From Scatosoma sp964504025 (GTDB taxonomy: Bacteria > Bacillota > Clostridia > Christensenellales > Borkfalkiaceae), in the NCBI GenBank assembly GCA_964504025.1, contig CAZDCO010000006.1:1-38301 (forward strand): a stretch of DNA of 38,301 bases. Reading direction: 5' to 3'. The notes under the pieces were generated by a model. That model did no database searches, had not been told where the DNA came from, and saw nothing but the letters and a program-made list of their open reading frames with translations. Shown in pieces: positions 16,784 to 26,329 of this stretch; position 1 is the first letter of the stretch, and every line of letters starts with the position of its first letter. Made by a program: the position numbers and the translations under genes.

Positions 16784-18031
16784 TTACGGCGTAGTACTAT
16801 TCGTCGTCGTATCGATAAATTCCGTAATCTTATCGGCGTATTTGGACGGCAAGACGACGTCTACGACTTTACCTTCGTCCGTAAAGGAGACGTTTCGTTC
16901 GGTCAACAGTGGTTGTACGCTCGCGTAAGCGTTCCATTTTGCGTAGGGAACGAACAGTCGACAAAAGGTAAATTGATCGTCGAACCGTCGCAAAATTTCC
17001 CGTTTTAATCGTTCTAATCCGAGTTTTTCCTTGGCGGATATAGGTATGCTGCCGTAAGGCAACACGGCGGTATCGACCGTTTCCGCCTTGTTCATAACGA
17101 CGATATAGGGCACGGTGCATTGCAACGAACGCAACGTATCGAGCGTCGTTTGCAACTGCATATCGAATTCGCTCGTCGCGTCGCAAACGATCAACGCCAA
17201 ATCACATTCTAACGCGCTTTCCAAAGTCGATTGAAAGGCGTCGATTAAATCGTGCGGTAGATCTTGTAAAAAACCGACGGTATCTACGAGCAAAAAGGGG
17301 ACGCCGTTAACGGTAAATTGACGAGAAGTGGTATCTAGCGTAGCGAAAAGGGCGTCTTTGATAAACGTTTCCTCGCCCGTCAAGGCTTGCAAGAGGGTAG
17401 ATTTTCCGGTGTTCGTATAGCCGACGAGGGCGACGGTTTTCACGTCGTCTTTTTTTCGTCTCACCGACCATAAACCGCGGCGTTTCTTCAATTCGCTCAA
17501 CCGTTTTTCCAAATATTGCAATCTGCCGCGAATATACCTTCGATCGGTTTCCAACTGCGTTTCGCCCGGACCGCGCGTACCTACGCCGCCACCTAAACGC
17601 GAAAGTGCCGCGCCTTTACCCTTCAAACGCGGATATAAATATTTTAGCTGCGCCAACTCTACCTGCAATTTACCTTCGTTACTCTTGGCGTTTTTGGCAA
17701 AAATATCCAAGATCAACGTCGTGCGATCGATCACCTTTCTATCCTGCAACGCTGCGGAAATATTCAGCGTTTGCGAAGGGGAAAGTTCGCCGTTGAAGAG
17801 CACGGTAATATCGTCCAACCCGTACAAGCGTTCGTTTAATTCTTCTAATTTTCCCGAACCGATAAAGGTTGCGGCGTTAATTTCGCGTATCGTTTGGTAG
17901 ATCGTGCCTGCGTATTGCGCACCCGCACTTTCAATCAAAGAAACGGCTTCGTCGTGTAACACGCGGTATTTGCCGCCGTTTTCGCGGGTAATCGGCTGAA
18001 TGATATAAACGTTTTCCGTATTCGTCGCCAT
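16784..18031 (-). CDS. hflX: GTPase HflX (ribosome-associated)
   Basis: GTPase that binds the 50S subunit and in studied species splits stalled 70S ribosomes. The N-terminal HflX domain (IGSGKLEEL, LFNGELSPSQ) leads to the conserved RLGGGVGTRGPGETQLE segment. A coiled linker precedes the G domain: G1 GYTNTGKS (204-211), a Thr-rich switch I (FATLDTTSR), G3 DTVGFLQDLP, G4 MNKAE and G5 SAK. G4 is NKAE instead of the usual NKxD, a mild deviation. The ATG at 18031 gives a normal start; the frame continues upstream to 18058 and overlaps the recombinase stop. The 415 residues are normal. Confidence 0.93.
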   Translation of the reverse strand: MATNTENVYIIQPITRENGGKYRVLHDEAVSLIESAGAQYAGTIYQTIREINAATFIGSGKLEELNERLYGLDDITVLFNGELSPSQTLNISAALQDRKVIDRTTLILDIFAKNAKSNEGKLQVELAQLKYLYPRLKGKGAALSRLGGGVGTRGPGETQLETDRRYIRGRLQYLEKRLSELKKRRGLWSVRRKKDDVKTVALVGYTNTGKSTLLQALTGEETFIKDALFATLDTTSRQFTVNGVPFLLVDTVGFLQDLPHDLIDAFQSTLESALECDLALIVCDATSEFDMQLQTTLDTLRSLQCTVPYIVVMNKAETVDTAVLPYGSIPISAKEKLGLERLKREILRRFDDQFTFCRLFVPYAKWNAYASVQPLLTERNVSFTDEGKVVDVVLPSKYADKITEFIDTTTNSTTP

Positions 18032-18035
18032 AATC

Positions 18036-19097
18036 TCAGTCCGTATCGTCCGTCGCATCGTCGCGCAAGGGGACTTTGTTTGCAGCTTGTCGTCTGTTTT
18101 CTTGCGTGATTGCGGCGTAATGTTTCTTCGTCGTATTGATGTCTCGATGTCCCAAAACGTCGGCTACGATATAAATATCGCCCGTCGCGTTATACAATCG
18201 CGTGCCGTATGTACTCCGCAGTTTATGTGGCGTGATTTTTTTAAGAGGGGAAACGATTTTGCTATATTTTTTTACCAAATTTTCTACCGTCCGCACGTTG
18301 ATCCGACGGTATTGCAAGGAGAGGAAAAACGCGTTTTCTTCCTGTGGAATCTTCGGATCGTTCGTCTTTTCAGCTATGTATTCTTGCAAGGCGTATTTCA
18401 CTTCGTCGGAAAAGTATAAAATGGCTTGATTGCCGCCTTTGCGGGTAACTAAAAAGGAGTTTTCCTTGAAATTGAAGCTCTCGTTGTCCAACCCGACTAA
18501 CTCGCTGATACGGATTCCCGTACCTAAAAACAGCGTTAAAATCGCCGTATCGCGCATTTTCGTTTTGGCGTGGTATCCGACGGCGTGCTTGGAAAGTCCG
18601 TCGCCGTTTTCTGCCGTTTGAATGAGTTTAGACACTTCGTGCGCTTCCAAACGGATAATTTCTTTGTCGTGCAGCTTCGGCGTAGGGACTTTCGCCGAAT
18701 TGTCAACCTCGATCAAGCCCTTGTTAAAAAAATACTTGAATAGGGCACGCACGGCGGAAAGTTTACGCGCTTTGGCGCGTTCGTTGCAGGAAAGCTGCTT
18801 ATCGTTAAAGCGATAGTGGGACAAGTAGCTTAAAAACAGCTCGATGTCGTTGTTCGTAACCGCTTCTAAATGCTCTAAGGTAATTTCCGCAACGGGAATA
18901 CCGCGCAACCGTTTCTTGGATAAAAAATCGAAGAAAATGCGCAAATCGTAGGCGTATTTTAAGCGCGTTTGACAGCTCGTTCTCGATTCGATGCCTAAAA
19001 AATAGTCTTCGCAAAAGGGGGGCAGTTGTTCCAACAGCTCCCCGATTTTATCGATATCCTGAATGTTACGCGTAGTATAATAGTTGACTTGTTTCAT
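18036..19097 (-). CDS. Tyrosine recombinase, XerC/XerD-like
   Basis: Site-specific recombinase of the phage-integrase family. A SAM-like N-terminal core-binding domain (about residues 25-130) is followed by the catalytic domain with Arg196 (GTGIRISEL), Lys220 (TRKGGNQ), His291 and Arg294 (TPHKLRSTYGT), His317 (LGHRDI) and nucleophile Tyr327 (KKHYAAI). The set is complete, so it should be active. At 353 residues it is longer than XerC/D (about 300). It has a housekeeping neighbourhood next to hflX and lexA with no element ends nearby, so it is more likely a resident Xer-type protein than a mobile integrase. Its stop lies four bases from the hflX start, implying one transcript. Confidence 0.88.
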   Translation of the reverse strand: MKQVNYYTTRNIQDIDKIGELLEQLPPFCEDYFLGIESRTSCQTRLKYAYDLRIFFDFLSKKRLRGIPVAEITLEHLEAVTNNDIELFLSYLSHYRFNDKQLSCNERAKARKLSAVRALFKYFFNKGLIEVDNSAKVPTPKLHDKEIIRLEAHEVSKLIQTAENGDGLSKHAVGYHAKTKMRDTAILTLFLGTGIRISELVGLDNESFNFKENSFLVTRKGGNQAILYFSDEVKYALQEYIAEKTNDPKIPQEENAFFLSLQYRRINVRTVENLVKKYSKIVSPLKKITPHKLRSTYGTRLYNATGDIYIVADVLGHRDINTTKKHYAAITQENRRQAANKVPLRDDATDDTD

Positions 19098-19174
19098 ATC
19101 GTTTTGACCTTATATAGACTGAACCCGTGCCGATAGGGGACGGAAAAAAGACGTTGCGGCAACAAAGATAACTA

Positions 19175-19198
19175 TTCGTAAAATGCAGCTTTTACGAA
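19175..19198. other. Intergenic hairpin between the GH13 gene and the recombinase
   Basis: Arms TTCGTAAAA and TTTTACGAA (nine perfect pairs), loop TGCAGC. It may end the GH13 transcript on the minus strand, but the following bases are not a clean U-run. Confidence 0.5.
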
Positions 19199-19236
19199 AT
19201 GTTAGCGCGAGAAAATCAAGTTAGGGGGCTTAATTT

Positions 19237-21126
19237 TTATCTTTCGCGCTTTTCTTCGTCGTTCGTTATAAATATTCCGCGTGCGTACGGTTCAACTTCC
19301 AATTCGTTTTCATGCGTTCGATCGTTCAAAATATCTGTTACGGGATTCGGCAAACGCAACAAATATCGTTTCGACGAATGATTGACATATACGTAAACGC
19401 AACCGTTTTTATTTTGGCGTTTATAAAATAGTAAACCGTCTTCCGCGTGCAACGGCGTAAACACGCCGTCCTTGAACACGTCGCGATAGCGTTTCCGAAT
19501 TTCACCGAGCCGCGCGTAGAACGAAATCAAATTCTCGTTTAGATTTTCCCAATCGAAGCAGCGACGGCAAAACGGATCGATATGCCCTTCCTGACCGTTT
19601 TCGTCGCCGTAATAGACGCACGGTACGCCGGGCAGGGTAAATTGTAATACGGCAGCCGTTTTCAATCGATCTACGGCAATTTCCTTGTCTTTTTCCGATA
19701 AAAACGCCTCTTTTTTCGACATTTCTTCCTTAGTATTGCAGCAAATACCGCCTAATACGGTTACGATACGCGCCGTATCGTGCGTGCCTAAAATATTCAT
19801 CAGGCAGTCCACCGTTTGTTTCGGATAATGATCGATTAAGACGCGTACGGTATGCAACAACGCCAACGCGTCGCCCGTCTGCATATACCGAATGATGCCT
19901 TCTTTCATCGGATAATTCATAACGCTGTCCAATTCGTAGCCTTGTAGATATTCCCGTCGTTGCGAATAGGCAATCTTGTCGGACGCGTCCTCCCAAACCT
20001 CGCCGATAATGACGGCGTTCGGGTTGCTTTCCTTGACGGAAGTACGCAATTTTCGTAAGAAGAAATCGGGTAATTCGTCCGCAACGTCCAAGCGATAACC
20101 GCCGATACCGTAGGCAAGCCATTGCTTCAAAACGCCCTTTTCTCCGAAAATAAACTCTTGATACGCCTCGGACGTTTCGTTGACTTCGGGTAAAACGTCA
20201 ATTCCCCACCAACTGCTGTATTTATCGGGAAATTCTTGGAAGGAATACCAAGAATAGTACGGCGAGTCCTGCGATTGATACGCGCCGACGCTATCGTAAC
20301 GCCCGTATTTGTTAAAATAGACGCTGTCGTCGCCCGTATGATTGAATACGCCGTCTAAAATCAGCCGAATACCGCACGCGTTCGCCGCGTCGACGAGTTC
20401 CTTAAAGTCGGTTTCCGTGCCCAAAAAACGATCGGTTTTGCGATAATCGGACGTATCGTAGCGGTGATTGGACGCCGCTTCGAAAATCGGGTTCAAATAA
20501 ACGACCGTAACGCCGAGTTTTTGCAAATACGGCAATTTGCTTTGTATTCCCTTGAAATTTCCGCCGAAAAAGTCGTTGTTAAGCACCTTTCCGTATTCGT
20601 TCGGACGAAATGTAGGCTCACCGCCCCAGTCTTCTCGACGCACTCTTCCCGTTATGTCAGGCATAGTTCCCACTTTGCAAAAGCGATCGGGGAAAATTTG
20701 GTACATCACTCCCCCTTTGAACCATTCGGGCGTTTGATAGGACGGATCGTACGCCGTCAACAAAAAGCCGTGCGGTTGTTCGGAGAGATAGCCGTTTTGT
20801 AAATAGCCGCAGGAAAGAAAACCTGCACCCTCGATGGAAAAGACGTAAAAGTATAATCCGCGTTCTTGCAAGGCAAGTTCGATTGAATAGCCGAAGTCGG
20901 TGATCGTCATTTCGTAGGACGTAGCTGCTTCGCCGTCTTTATTCAGCAATAAATACGCCTTTTGCGACGGTTTGTGGCAAGCGGAAAGCGAGGGCGTAGA
21001 CAAATCGTTACGTCCCCTTTCCTCGTTTAACGCGTAAACGTTCCATTGTAGCCGTTCTCCCACCGCAACGCCGCCTACAACGCTCTTGCAGGCAACGTCC
21101 AATGGGTTATAATAAAAGTGTTTCAT
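19237..21126 (-). CDS. Glycoside hydrolase family 13 alpha-amylase / neopullulanase-type enzyme
   Basis: Hydrolyses alpha-1,4 (and perhaps alpha-1,6) bonds of glycogen, starch or maltodextrins. An N-terminal beta domain (about 1-125) precedes a (beta/alpha)8 barrel. The GH13 regions are seen: DGVFNH (258-263), GYRLDVAD with nucleophile Asp347, IIGEVWED with acid/base Glu376, and LGTHD with Asp450. The MYQIFPDRF segment is typical of neopullulanase/cyclomaltodextrinase relatives. No signal peptide is seen, so it acts in the cytosol, fitting turnover of stored glucan. At 629 residues it is full length. It follows glgP after a terminator; its own ribosome site is weak. Exact substrate range is not readable. 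Confidence 0.9.
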   Translation of the reverse strand: MKHFYYNPLDVACKSVVGGVAVGERLQWNVYALNEERGRNDLSTPSLSACHKPSQKAYLLLNKDGEAATSYEMTITDFGYSIELALQERGLYFYVFSIEGAGFLSCGYLQNGYLSEQPHGFLLTAYDPSYQTPEWFKGGVMYQIFPDRFCKVGTMPDITGRVRREDWGGEPTFRPNEYGKVLNNDFFGGNFKGIQSKLPYLQKLGVTVVYLNPIFEAASNHRYDTSDYRKTDRFLGTETDFKELVDAANACGIRLILDGVFNHTGDDSVYFNKYGRYDSVGAYQSQDSPYYSWYSFQEFPDKYSSWWGIDVLPEVNETSEAYQEFIFGEKGVLKQWLAYGIGGYRLDVADELPDFFLRKLRTSVKESNPNAVIIGEVWEDASDKIAYSQRREYLQGYELDSVMNYPMKEGIIRYMQTGDALALLHTVRVLIDHYPKQTVDCLMNILGTHDTARIVTVLGGICCNTKEEMSKKEAFLSEKDKEIAVDRLKTAAVLQFTLPGVPCVYYGDENGQEGHIDPFCRRCFDWENLNENLISFYARLGEIRKRYRDVFKDGVFTPLHAEDGLLFYKRQNKNGCVYVYVNHSSKRYLLRLPNPVTDILNDRTHENELEVEPYARGIFITNDEEKRER

Positions 21127-21132
21127 ATTCGC

Positions 21133-21172
21133 TTAAAAAGACGAAAAGCCGTACGATAATACGGCTTTTCGT
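21133..21172 (-). terminator. Terminator at the end of the glycogen operon
   Basis: Perfect 13-bp stem ACGAAAAGCCGTA / TACGGCTTTTCGT with a six-base loop. On the minus strand it is followed by CTTTTT. It lies between glgP and the GH13 gene. Confidence 0.8.
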
Positions 21173-21182
21173 TGGTATACGG

Positions 21183-23612
21183 TTAGTGTAAAGCCTTCAA
21201 GTTCCAAATGTTTTCCGCGTATTCGTGGATACTTCTATCCGCGGCAAAGTAACCTGCCGCCGCGATATTCCGCAACGCTTTTTGATTCCAAGCGCGTTTT
21301 TCTTGCGAATACAAGCGAGAAAGTTCTTGTTGCGTTACCGTGTACGACTCGAAGTCCGCCATGCACATATACGGATCGGCAACGGGCGCGCCCGTCAAGA
21401 GATAGTTTGCAATATCCGCAAACGATTCGCCGTTGAAACCGACGATCAACGCTTCTACGATCTTTCTCAAAGCGGCGTCGTTGTTGTAATATACGCTGGA
21501 AGAGTAACCGTTTCTCCAAATTTCGGACACTTCGTTCGCCTTCAAGCCGAAGATGAAGATATTATCCATACCGACGTGTTCGCTCATTTCCACGTTCGCG
21601 CCGTCCAACGTACCGATCGTCAACGCACCGTTGATCATGAATTTCATGTTGCCCGTACCGCTCGCTTCCTTACCTGCAAGAGAAATTTGTTCGGAAATTT
21701 CCGAAGCTGGCATCAACGATTCGGACATCGTAACGTTATAATCTTCCATATATACGACGTTCAATTTTTCCGCGATTTTCGGGTTTTTGCGAATATCTTC
21801 AGCCAAGTAGCAAATCAATTTGATGATTTTCTTCGCCATATAATAGCCTGCCGCCGCTTTTGCCGCAAAAATATACGTTTTCGGCTGCATGGGCGTATCG
21901 GGATTTTCTTTCAAAATCAAATAATCGTGAATGATATGCAATACGTTCAAAAGCTGACGCTTATATTCGTGCAAACGCTTTGCCTGTACGTCGAAAAGGG
22001 TATTCGGATCGATAATCACGCCCTGTTTTTTATAGGCGAATTCGGCAAATTGCTTCTTCTTGATCGCTTTGATCTCGTCTAAGCGTTGCAAAACGCTGTC
22101 GTCGTTTTCAAACTTCTTAAACTCCGCAAGTTTCGACGCGTCCTTTGCGTACCCCTCGCCGATACAATCGTTCAACAGCGCGCAAAGTTCTTTGTTTGAT
22201 TGATTTAACCAACGTCTATGCGCAATGCCGTTCGTAACGTTCGTAAACTTGTTCGGCGTATATTCGTAAAAGTCCTTGAAGATACTCTCTTTGATAATTT
22301 CACTATGCAAACCGGATACGCCGTTTACGTGATGCGAGCCGAGTACGGACAAATTCGCCATTTTGACGGTGTTGTAGGAAATGACCGCCATACGGGAAAT
22401 TTTATCCCAATCGCCGGGGTATTTTTGCCATAAATCTTCACAGAAACGACGATTGATTTCTTTCAAAATGGTATAGATACGAGGCAACCGTCTTGCAATC
22501 AAGTCCTCGGGCCACGTTTCCAACGCTTCCGCCAAAACGGTGTGGTTGGTATACGCGCAAACGGAAGTGGTGATATTCCACGCTTCGTCCCAGCTCATGC
22601 CGTTTTCGTCGATCAACAAACGCATCAATTCGGGAATCGCCAACGCAGGGTGCGTATCGTTCAAGTGGATAGCCGCCATTTTCGGCAACAAGCGCAACGA
22701 GCCGTATCTTCTCTTATGATCGGCTAAAATGTTTTGCAACGACGCGGAAACGAGGAAATATTGCTGCTTTAAGCGCAACGATTTACCCTCGGCGTGATTA
22801 TCAGCAGGATACAAGACTTTAGAAATCAAATCGGCTTCGTTGTCCTCTTTCATTACGGAAGCGTAGTCGCCCTGCGAAAAGAGTTTCATATCGAAGTTTT
22901 GTACGCTGCGCGCCTTCCAAAGACGGAGCACCGATACCGCTTGGCTATCATAACCCGATACCATCATATCGTACGCCACCGCTTGCACTTCTTTCGCGTC
23001 GCGATAAATGCTTTGCAAACCGTTTTCCGTCCACTGCTCTTCTACATAGCCGTCGAATTTTACGGTGAATACCTTATCGCTGCGTTGCGTCAACCAAACT
23101 TCGCCGCCCGGCAACCATACGTCAGGCAACTCCGTTTGCCAACCGTCTACGATCTTTTGCTTGAATAAGCCGTAATCGTAACGAATGGAAAAGCCCATTG
23201 CAGGATAATCGCCCGTAGCCAACGCATCCAAGAAACAAGCCGCCAAACGCCCCAACCCGCCGTTACCGAGTCCTGCGTCCGGTTCTAATTCGTACAAGTC
23301 CTCCAACGTAACGTCGTAATCTTTCAACGCTTCGGCAAACGCTTCGGCAACGCCTAAATTGTATACGCTGTTCTTTAAGGAACGCCCCATCAAGAACTCC
23401 ATACACAAATAATATACGCGCTTTGCTTTCGCCGCCTTCGTCGTCAAGTGGAATTTATGCCGTTTTTCCAGCATAATATCGCGCACCGACATTACGACGG
23501 CTTTATACAGCTGTTCTTTGCGTGCCTCGCTGGGCGCAACGCCGAAATAGCGAGAAAGCTTACCCTGAATCAGGTCTTTTGCTTCCTTCTGCGTCATGGT
23601 TTCTTTTTTCAT
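21183..23612 (-). CDS. glgP: Glycogen/starch phosphorylase
   Basis: Releases glucose-1-phosphate from alpha-1,4-glucan ends (GT35, PLP-dependent). The 809 residues cover the full family. Clear landmarks are YLCMEFLMGRSL near the N-terminus, DAGLGNGGLGRLAACFLD, HLNDTHPALAIPEL, VTNGIAHRRWL, and the PLP-lysine block EASGTGNMKFMINGALTIGT (Lys near residue 655). The start is the ATG at 23612 after AGGAGAAGAG. It is the last gene of the glgB-C-D-A-P series. A hairpin in the gap before it may affect the message. Confidence 0.96.
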   Translation of the reverse strand: MKKETMTQKEAKDLIQGKLSRYFGVAPSEARKEQLYKAVVMSVRDIMLEKRHKFHLTTKAAKAKRVYYLCMEFLMGRSLKNSVYNLGVAEAFAEALKDYDVTLEDLYELEPDAGLGNGGLGRLAACFLDALATGDYPAMGFSIRYDYGLFKQKIVDGWQTELPDVWLPGGEVWLTQRSDKVFTVKFDGYVEEQWTENGLQSIYRDAKEVQAVAYDMMVSGYDSQAVSVLRLWKARSVQNFDMKLFSQGDYASVMKEDNEADLISKVLYPADNHAEGKSLRLKQQYFLVSASLQNILADHKRRYGSLRLLPKMAAIHLNDTHPALAIPELMRLLIDENGMSWDEAWNITTSVCAYTNHTVLAEALETWPEDLIARRLPRIYTILKEINRRFCEDLWQKYPGDWDKISRMAVISYNTVKMANLSVLGSHHVNGVSGLHSEIIKESIFKDFYEYTPNKFTNVTNGIAHRRWLNQSNKELCALLNDCIGEGYAKDASKLAEFKKFENDDSVLQRLDEIKAIKKKQFAEFAYKKQGVIIDPNTLFDVQAKRLHEYKRQLLNVLHIIHDYLILKENPDTPMQPKTYIFAAKAAAGYYMAKKIIKLICYLAEDIRKNPKIAEKLNVVYMEDYNVTMSESLMPASEISEQISLAGKEASGTGNMKFMINGALTIGTLDGANVEMSEHVGMDNIFIFGLKANEVSEIWRNGYSSSVYYNNDAALRKIVEALIVGFNGESFADIANYLLTGAPVADPYMCMADFESYTVTQQELSRLYSQEKRAWNQKALRNIAAAGYFAADRSIHEYAENIWNLKALH

Positions 23613-23648
23613 ATTCTCTTCTCCTATACTTTTATCTAACGTAACCGA

Positions 23649-23675
23649 GGAAACGCCGAGAATTTCAGCGTTTCC
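23649..23675. other. Hairpin in the glgA-glgP gap
   Basis: Arms GGAAACGC and GCGTTTCC with an 11-base loop. There is no U-run on the minus strand, so it is more likely an RNA-processing or stability element than a full terminator. Confidence 0.45.
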
Positions 23676-23687
23676 CCGTACTTTTAC

Positions 23688-25187
23688 TTATACTTTCAAT
23701 GTCGCTTCGTACAACGCTTTATAATCGTTCGCCGAACGCAACCACGAGAAATCGGTCGTCGCCGCCCTCTTCATCAATGCTTGCCAAGCGTCTTTGTTTT
23801 TATACGTATCCAACGCTTCGTGAATGACGTATAACATATCGTATGCGTTGCAAGAAGCAAAGGTAAATCCGTTACCGCCGGCCCCGTACGATTTGATACT
23901 GTCGAACAAGCCGCCCGTTTCACGCACCAAAGGCACGGTAGCGTAACGCGAAGCGATCATTTGCGAAAGTCCGCAAGGCTCGCTGACGGACGGCATCAGG
24001 AAGATATCCGCCCCCGAATATATCTTGCGCGATAAATCGCCGTTAAATGCAATATTCGCCGAAACCTTGCCCACGTATCTATGCGCAAGGTCTTTGAAAT
24101 ATTCCTCGTAGGCAAAATCGCCCGTGCCGAGTAAAACGAACTGTACGTCTTCGTGCAAAACGTCCTCTATCACCGTCTTGACGAGATCCAAGCCCTTATG
24201 GGATACCAAACGGGAAATCATGGCAATGACGGGCACGTCTTTTTCGGGCAACGAAAGCATTTTTTGCATTTCCGCTTTACATACGGCTTTATTTCCCAAA
24301 TGCTCCGCGTCGTAATTTGCAAACAACGCTTTATCGGTTGCGGAATTGTACGAGTCCACGTCGATACCGTTCAAAATACCCGTTAACTTAAAGGCGTTTT
24401 TACAGATAATATCCTGCAAGCCGTGCGCGTATTGCGCCGTTTGAATTTCCTTGGCGTACGTCGGGCTGACGGTCGAGAAGCGTTCGCTACATTCGATCGC
24501 CGCTTTCATAAGGTTGATACAGCCGTCGTATTCCATCAGTCCTCTATACTCGTTGGAAATACCGAACAAATCTTCCAAAATATCCAGCGAATATTTGCCT
24601 TGATATTCGATATTATGAATGGTAAACAACGCACGGATAAATTGATACTCTTTCCGCTTGCAATAGATTGTCTTTAAGTAGATTGCGGCAAGGGCTGCCT
24701 GCCAATCGTGGCAATGCAACACTTCAGGATAGAAGCCGATAAACGGAATGATCTCCAACACGCTCCGCGAGAAGAACGCAAAGCGTTCGCCGTCGTCGTA
24801 ATAGCCGTAACAACCGGGGCGTTTGAAATAGTACTCGTTATCGATGAAATAGTAGGTTACGCCGTTTTCACAACAGGTGAAAATGCCGCAATATTGATTA
24901 CGCCAACCGAGCGGCACGAAAATGTTGCCGAGGAAGGACATCTTTCTACGGTATTCGGGCTTGATATCCGAATATAACGGCAATACGACGCGAATATCGT
25001 ATTTCGGATCTTTCGCCAACGCTTGCGGCAACGAGCCAATTACGTCGGCAAGTCCACCCGTTGCAATGAACGGTCTTGCTTCCGAAGCGACGAACAGTAC
25101 GTTCGTTTTCCGTTCTACGACGGGATCTTGTACCGCCTTTTTCTCGGCTATCGGTTTTACCGTTGCCGTGATCGTCTTTTTAGGCAT
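23688..25187 (-). CDS. glgA: Glycogen synthase (ADP-glucose, GT5)
   Basis: Adds glucose from ADP-glucose to growing alpha-1,4 chains. A basic, low-complexity lead of about 28 residues precedes the GT5 fold: ATGGLADVIGSLP (the substrate loop; Ala replaces the Lys of the E. coli KTGGL motif), LHCHDWQAAL, TIHNIEYQG, ILNGIDVDSY, ISRLVSHKGLDL and the C-terminal PSVSEPCGLSQMIA with the conserved Glu. At 499 residues it is slightly long because of the lead. The start follows AAGGAGG. The gap to glgD is about 11 bases, so the genes are in one transcript. Confidence 0.95.
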   Translation of the reverse strand: MPKKTITATVKPIAEKKAVQDPVVERKTNVLFVASEARPFIATGGLADVIGSLPQALAKDPKYDIRVVLPLYSDIKPEYRRKMSFLGNIFVPLGWRNQYCGIFTCCENGVTYYFIDNEYYFKRPGCYGYYDDGERFAFFSRSVLEIIPFIGFYPEVLHCHDWQAALAAIYLKTIYCKRKEYQFIRALFTIHNIEYQGKYSLDILEDLFGISNEYRGLMEYDGCINLMKAAIECSERFSTVSPTYAKEIQTAQYAHGLQDIICKNAFKLTGILNGIDVDSYNSATDKALFANYDAEHLGNKAVCKAEMQKMLSLPEKDVPVIAMISRLVSHKGLDLVKTVIEDVLHEDVQFVLLGTGDFAYEEYFKDLAHRYVGKVSANIAFNGDLSRKIYSGADIFLMPSVSEPCGLSQMIASRYATVPLVRETGGLFDSIKSYGAGGNGFTFASCNAYDMLYVIHEALDTYKNKDAWQALMKRAATTDFSWLRSANDYKALYEATLKV

Positions 25188-25198
25188 ACGCTTCCTCC

Positions 25199-26314
25199 TT
25201 ATAATCTCGTTCCCTTAGGAATGTAGTAGGGCAAATCGGCACAGCCGCCGATCGTCGTTCTATCCCCGATCACTACGTTCTTATCGGTAATCACGCAGTT
25301 CAAGGAAGTGTTTTCTCCGATGATGTTGTCCTGCATAACGATAGAGTTGCGCACGACCGCGCCCTTTCCGACTTTTACGCCGCGGAACAGGATCGAATTT
25401 TCAACGACGCCCTCGATCTCGCAACCGTCGGATACGAGCGAGTTTTTCACCACCGCTTCCTTACCGTATTTGGAAGGTGCGCTATCGCGTACTTTCGTAT
25501 AGATATCCCGTTCGCCGAACAAATCGGCGCGAACGTCCTTTTGCAACAATTCCAAATTGTGTTTGTAATAGGCGGACATACTGTCGATCGCCGCGTAGAA
25601 GCCGTTGAATTTATATTCGCAAATCTTCAAAGAGTGCAGCTGTTTAATCAAAACGTCGCTCTCAAAGTTCTTGAAACCGTGCGTAATCGCGTCTTCGATG
25701 ATATTCAAAAGGAACGCGCGTCCTACGACCATGACGTTGGTAAACGCGTTCACTTTCGTGCCCGATTTTACGTGCGGCGCAAGTTGGATATCGGTGATAC
25801 GTCCGCTTTCGTCCGAGCTTACCACCATGAAATCGGTCGATTTATCCATTTCACGAACAGCGGTAACGAGCGTCATATCCGCGTGCTTTTCTTCGTGATA
25901 GGAAATTATATCCGATACGTCGAAACGAGCAACGCCGTCGCAATCCATCAAAACGAGGTACTTTTCACTGCGGCGTACCAAGAAACCGCGCAAGCTGTTC
26001 AAGGCCTCTAAACGAGTGGTATACAGCTGATCTTTTCTATCCGAGAACGGGGGCATTAAAATCAAGCCGCCGTCCTTTCTTGCCAAATCCCAGTCCTTAC
26101 CGCTACCTACGTGATCGATCAACGAACGGTAGTTGTTGCTCGCCGCGACGCCGACGGTGCTGATCCCTGCGTTGACCATATTCGACAACGCGAAATCGAT
26201 CATACGGTATCTACCGCCGAAGGGAATAGACCCCATCGTTCTTCTACGAACGAGTTCGGGAACGTTTTCTTCGTGCATATTGCAAAAAATTACGCCAATT
26301 GCGGATACTGCCAT
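25199..26314 (-). CDS. glgD: Glucose-1-phosphate adenylyltransferase regulatory subunit GlgD
   Basis: GlgC paralogue found in Bacillota, which forms a heteromer with GlgC and raises its activity. A nucleotidyltransferase-like N-terminal domain (FGGRYRMIDFALSNMVNAGI) lacks the GGxGxRL loop of the active subunit and has GVIFCNMHEENVPELVRRRT there instead. A left-handed beta-helix C-terminus (hexapeptide repeats, about residue 270 on) follows. The 371 residues fit. The ATG follows GGGGGAAG. Its position directly after glgC supports the pairing. Confidence 0.95.
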   Translation of the reverse strand: MAVSAIGVIFCNMHEENVPELVRRRTMGSIPFGGRYRMIDFALSNMVNAGISTVGVAASNNYRSLIDHVGSGKDWDLARKDGGLILMPPFSDRKDQLYTTRLEALNSLRGFLVRRSEKYLVLMDCDGVARFDVSDIISYHEEKHADMTLVTAVREMDKSTDFMVVSSDESGRITDIQLAPHVKSGTKVNAFTNVMVVGRAFLLNIIEDAITHGFKNFESDVLIKQLHSLKICEYKFNGFYAAIDSMSAYYKHNLELLQKDVRADLFGERDIYTKVRDSAPSKYGKEAVVKNSLVSDGCEIEGVVENSILFRGVKVGKGAVVRNSIVMQDNIIGENTSLNCVITDKNVVIGDRTTIGGCADLPYYIPKGTRL

Positions 26315-26329
26315 TTTTCTCTTCCCCCT

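Noticed and set aside
18036..19097. Recombinase as the integrase of a mobile element
   Set aside because: Housekeeping genes on both sides, no tRNA or repeats at its ends, and base composition like the neighbours. The tRNA-Leu island is 14 kb away and unrelated.
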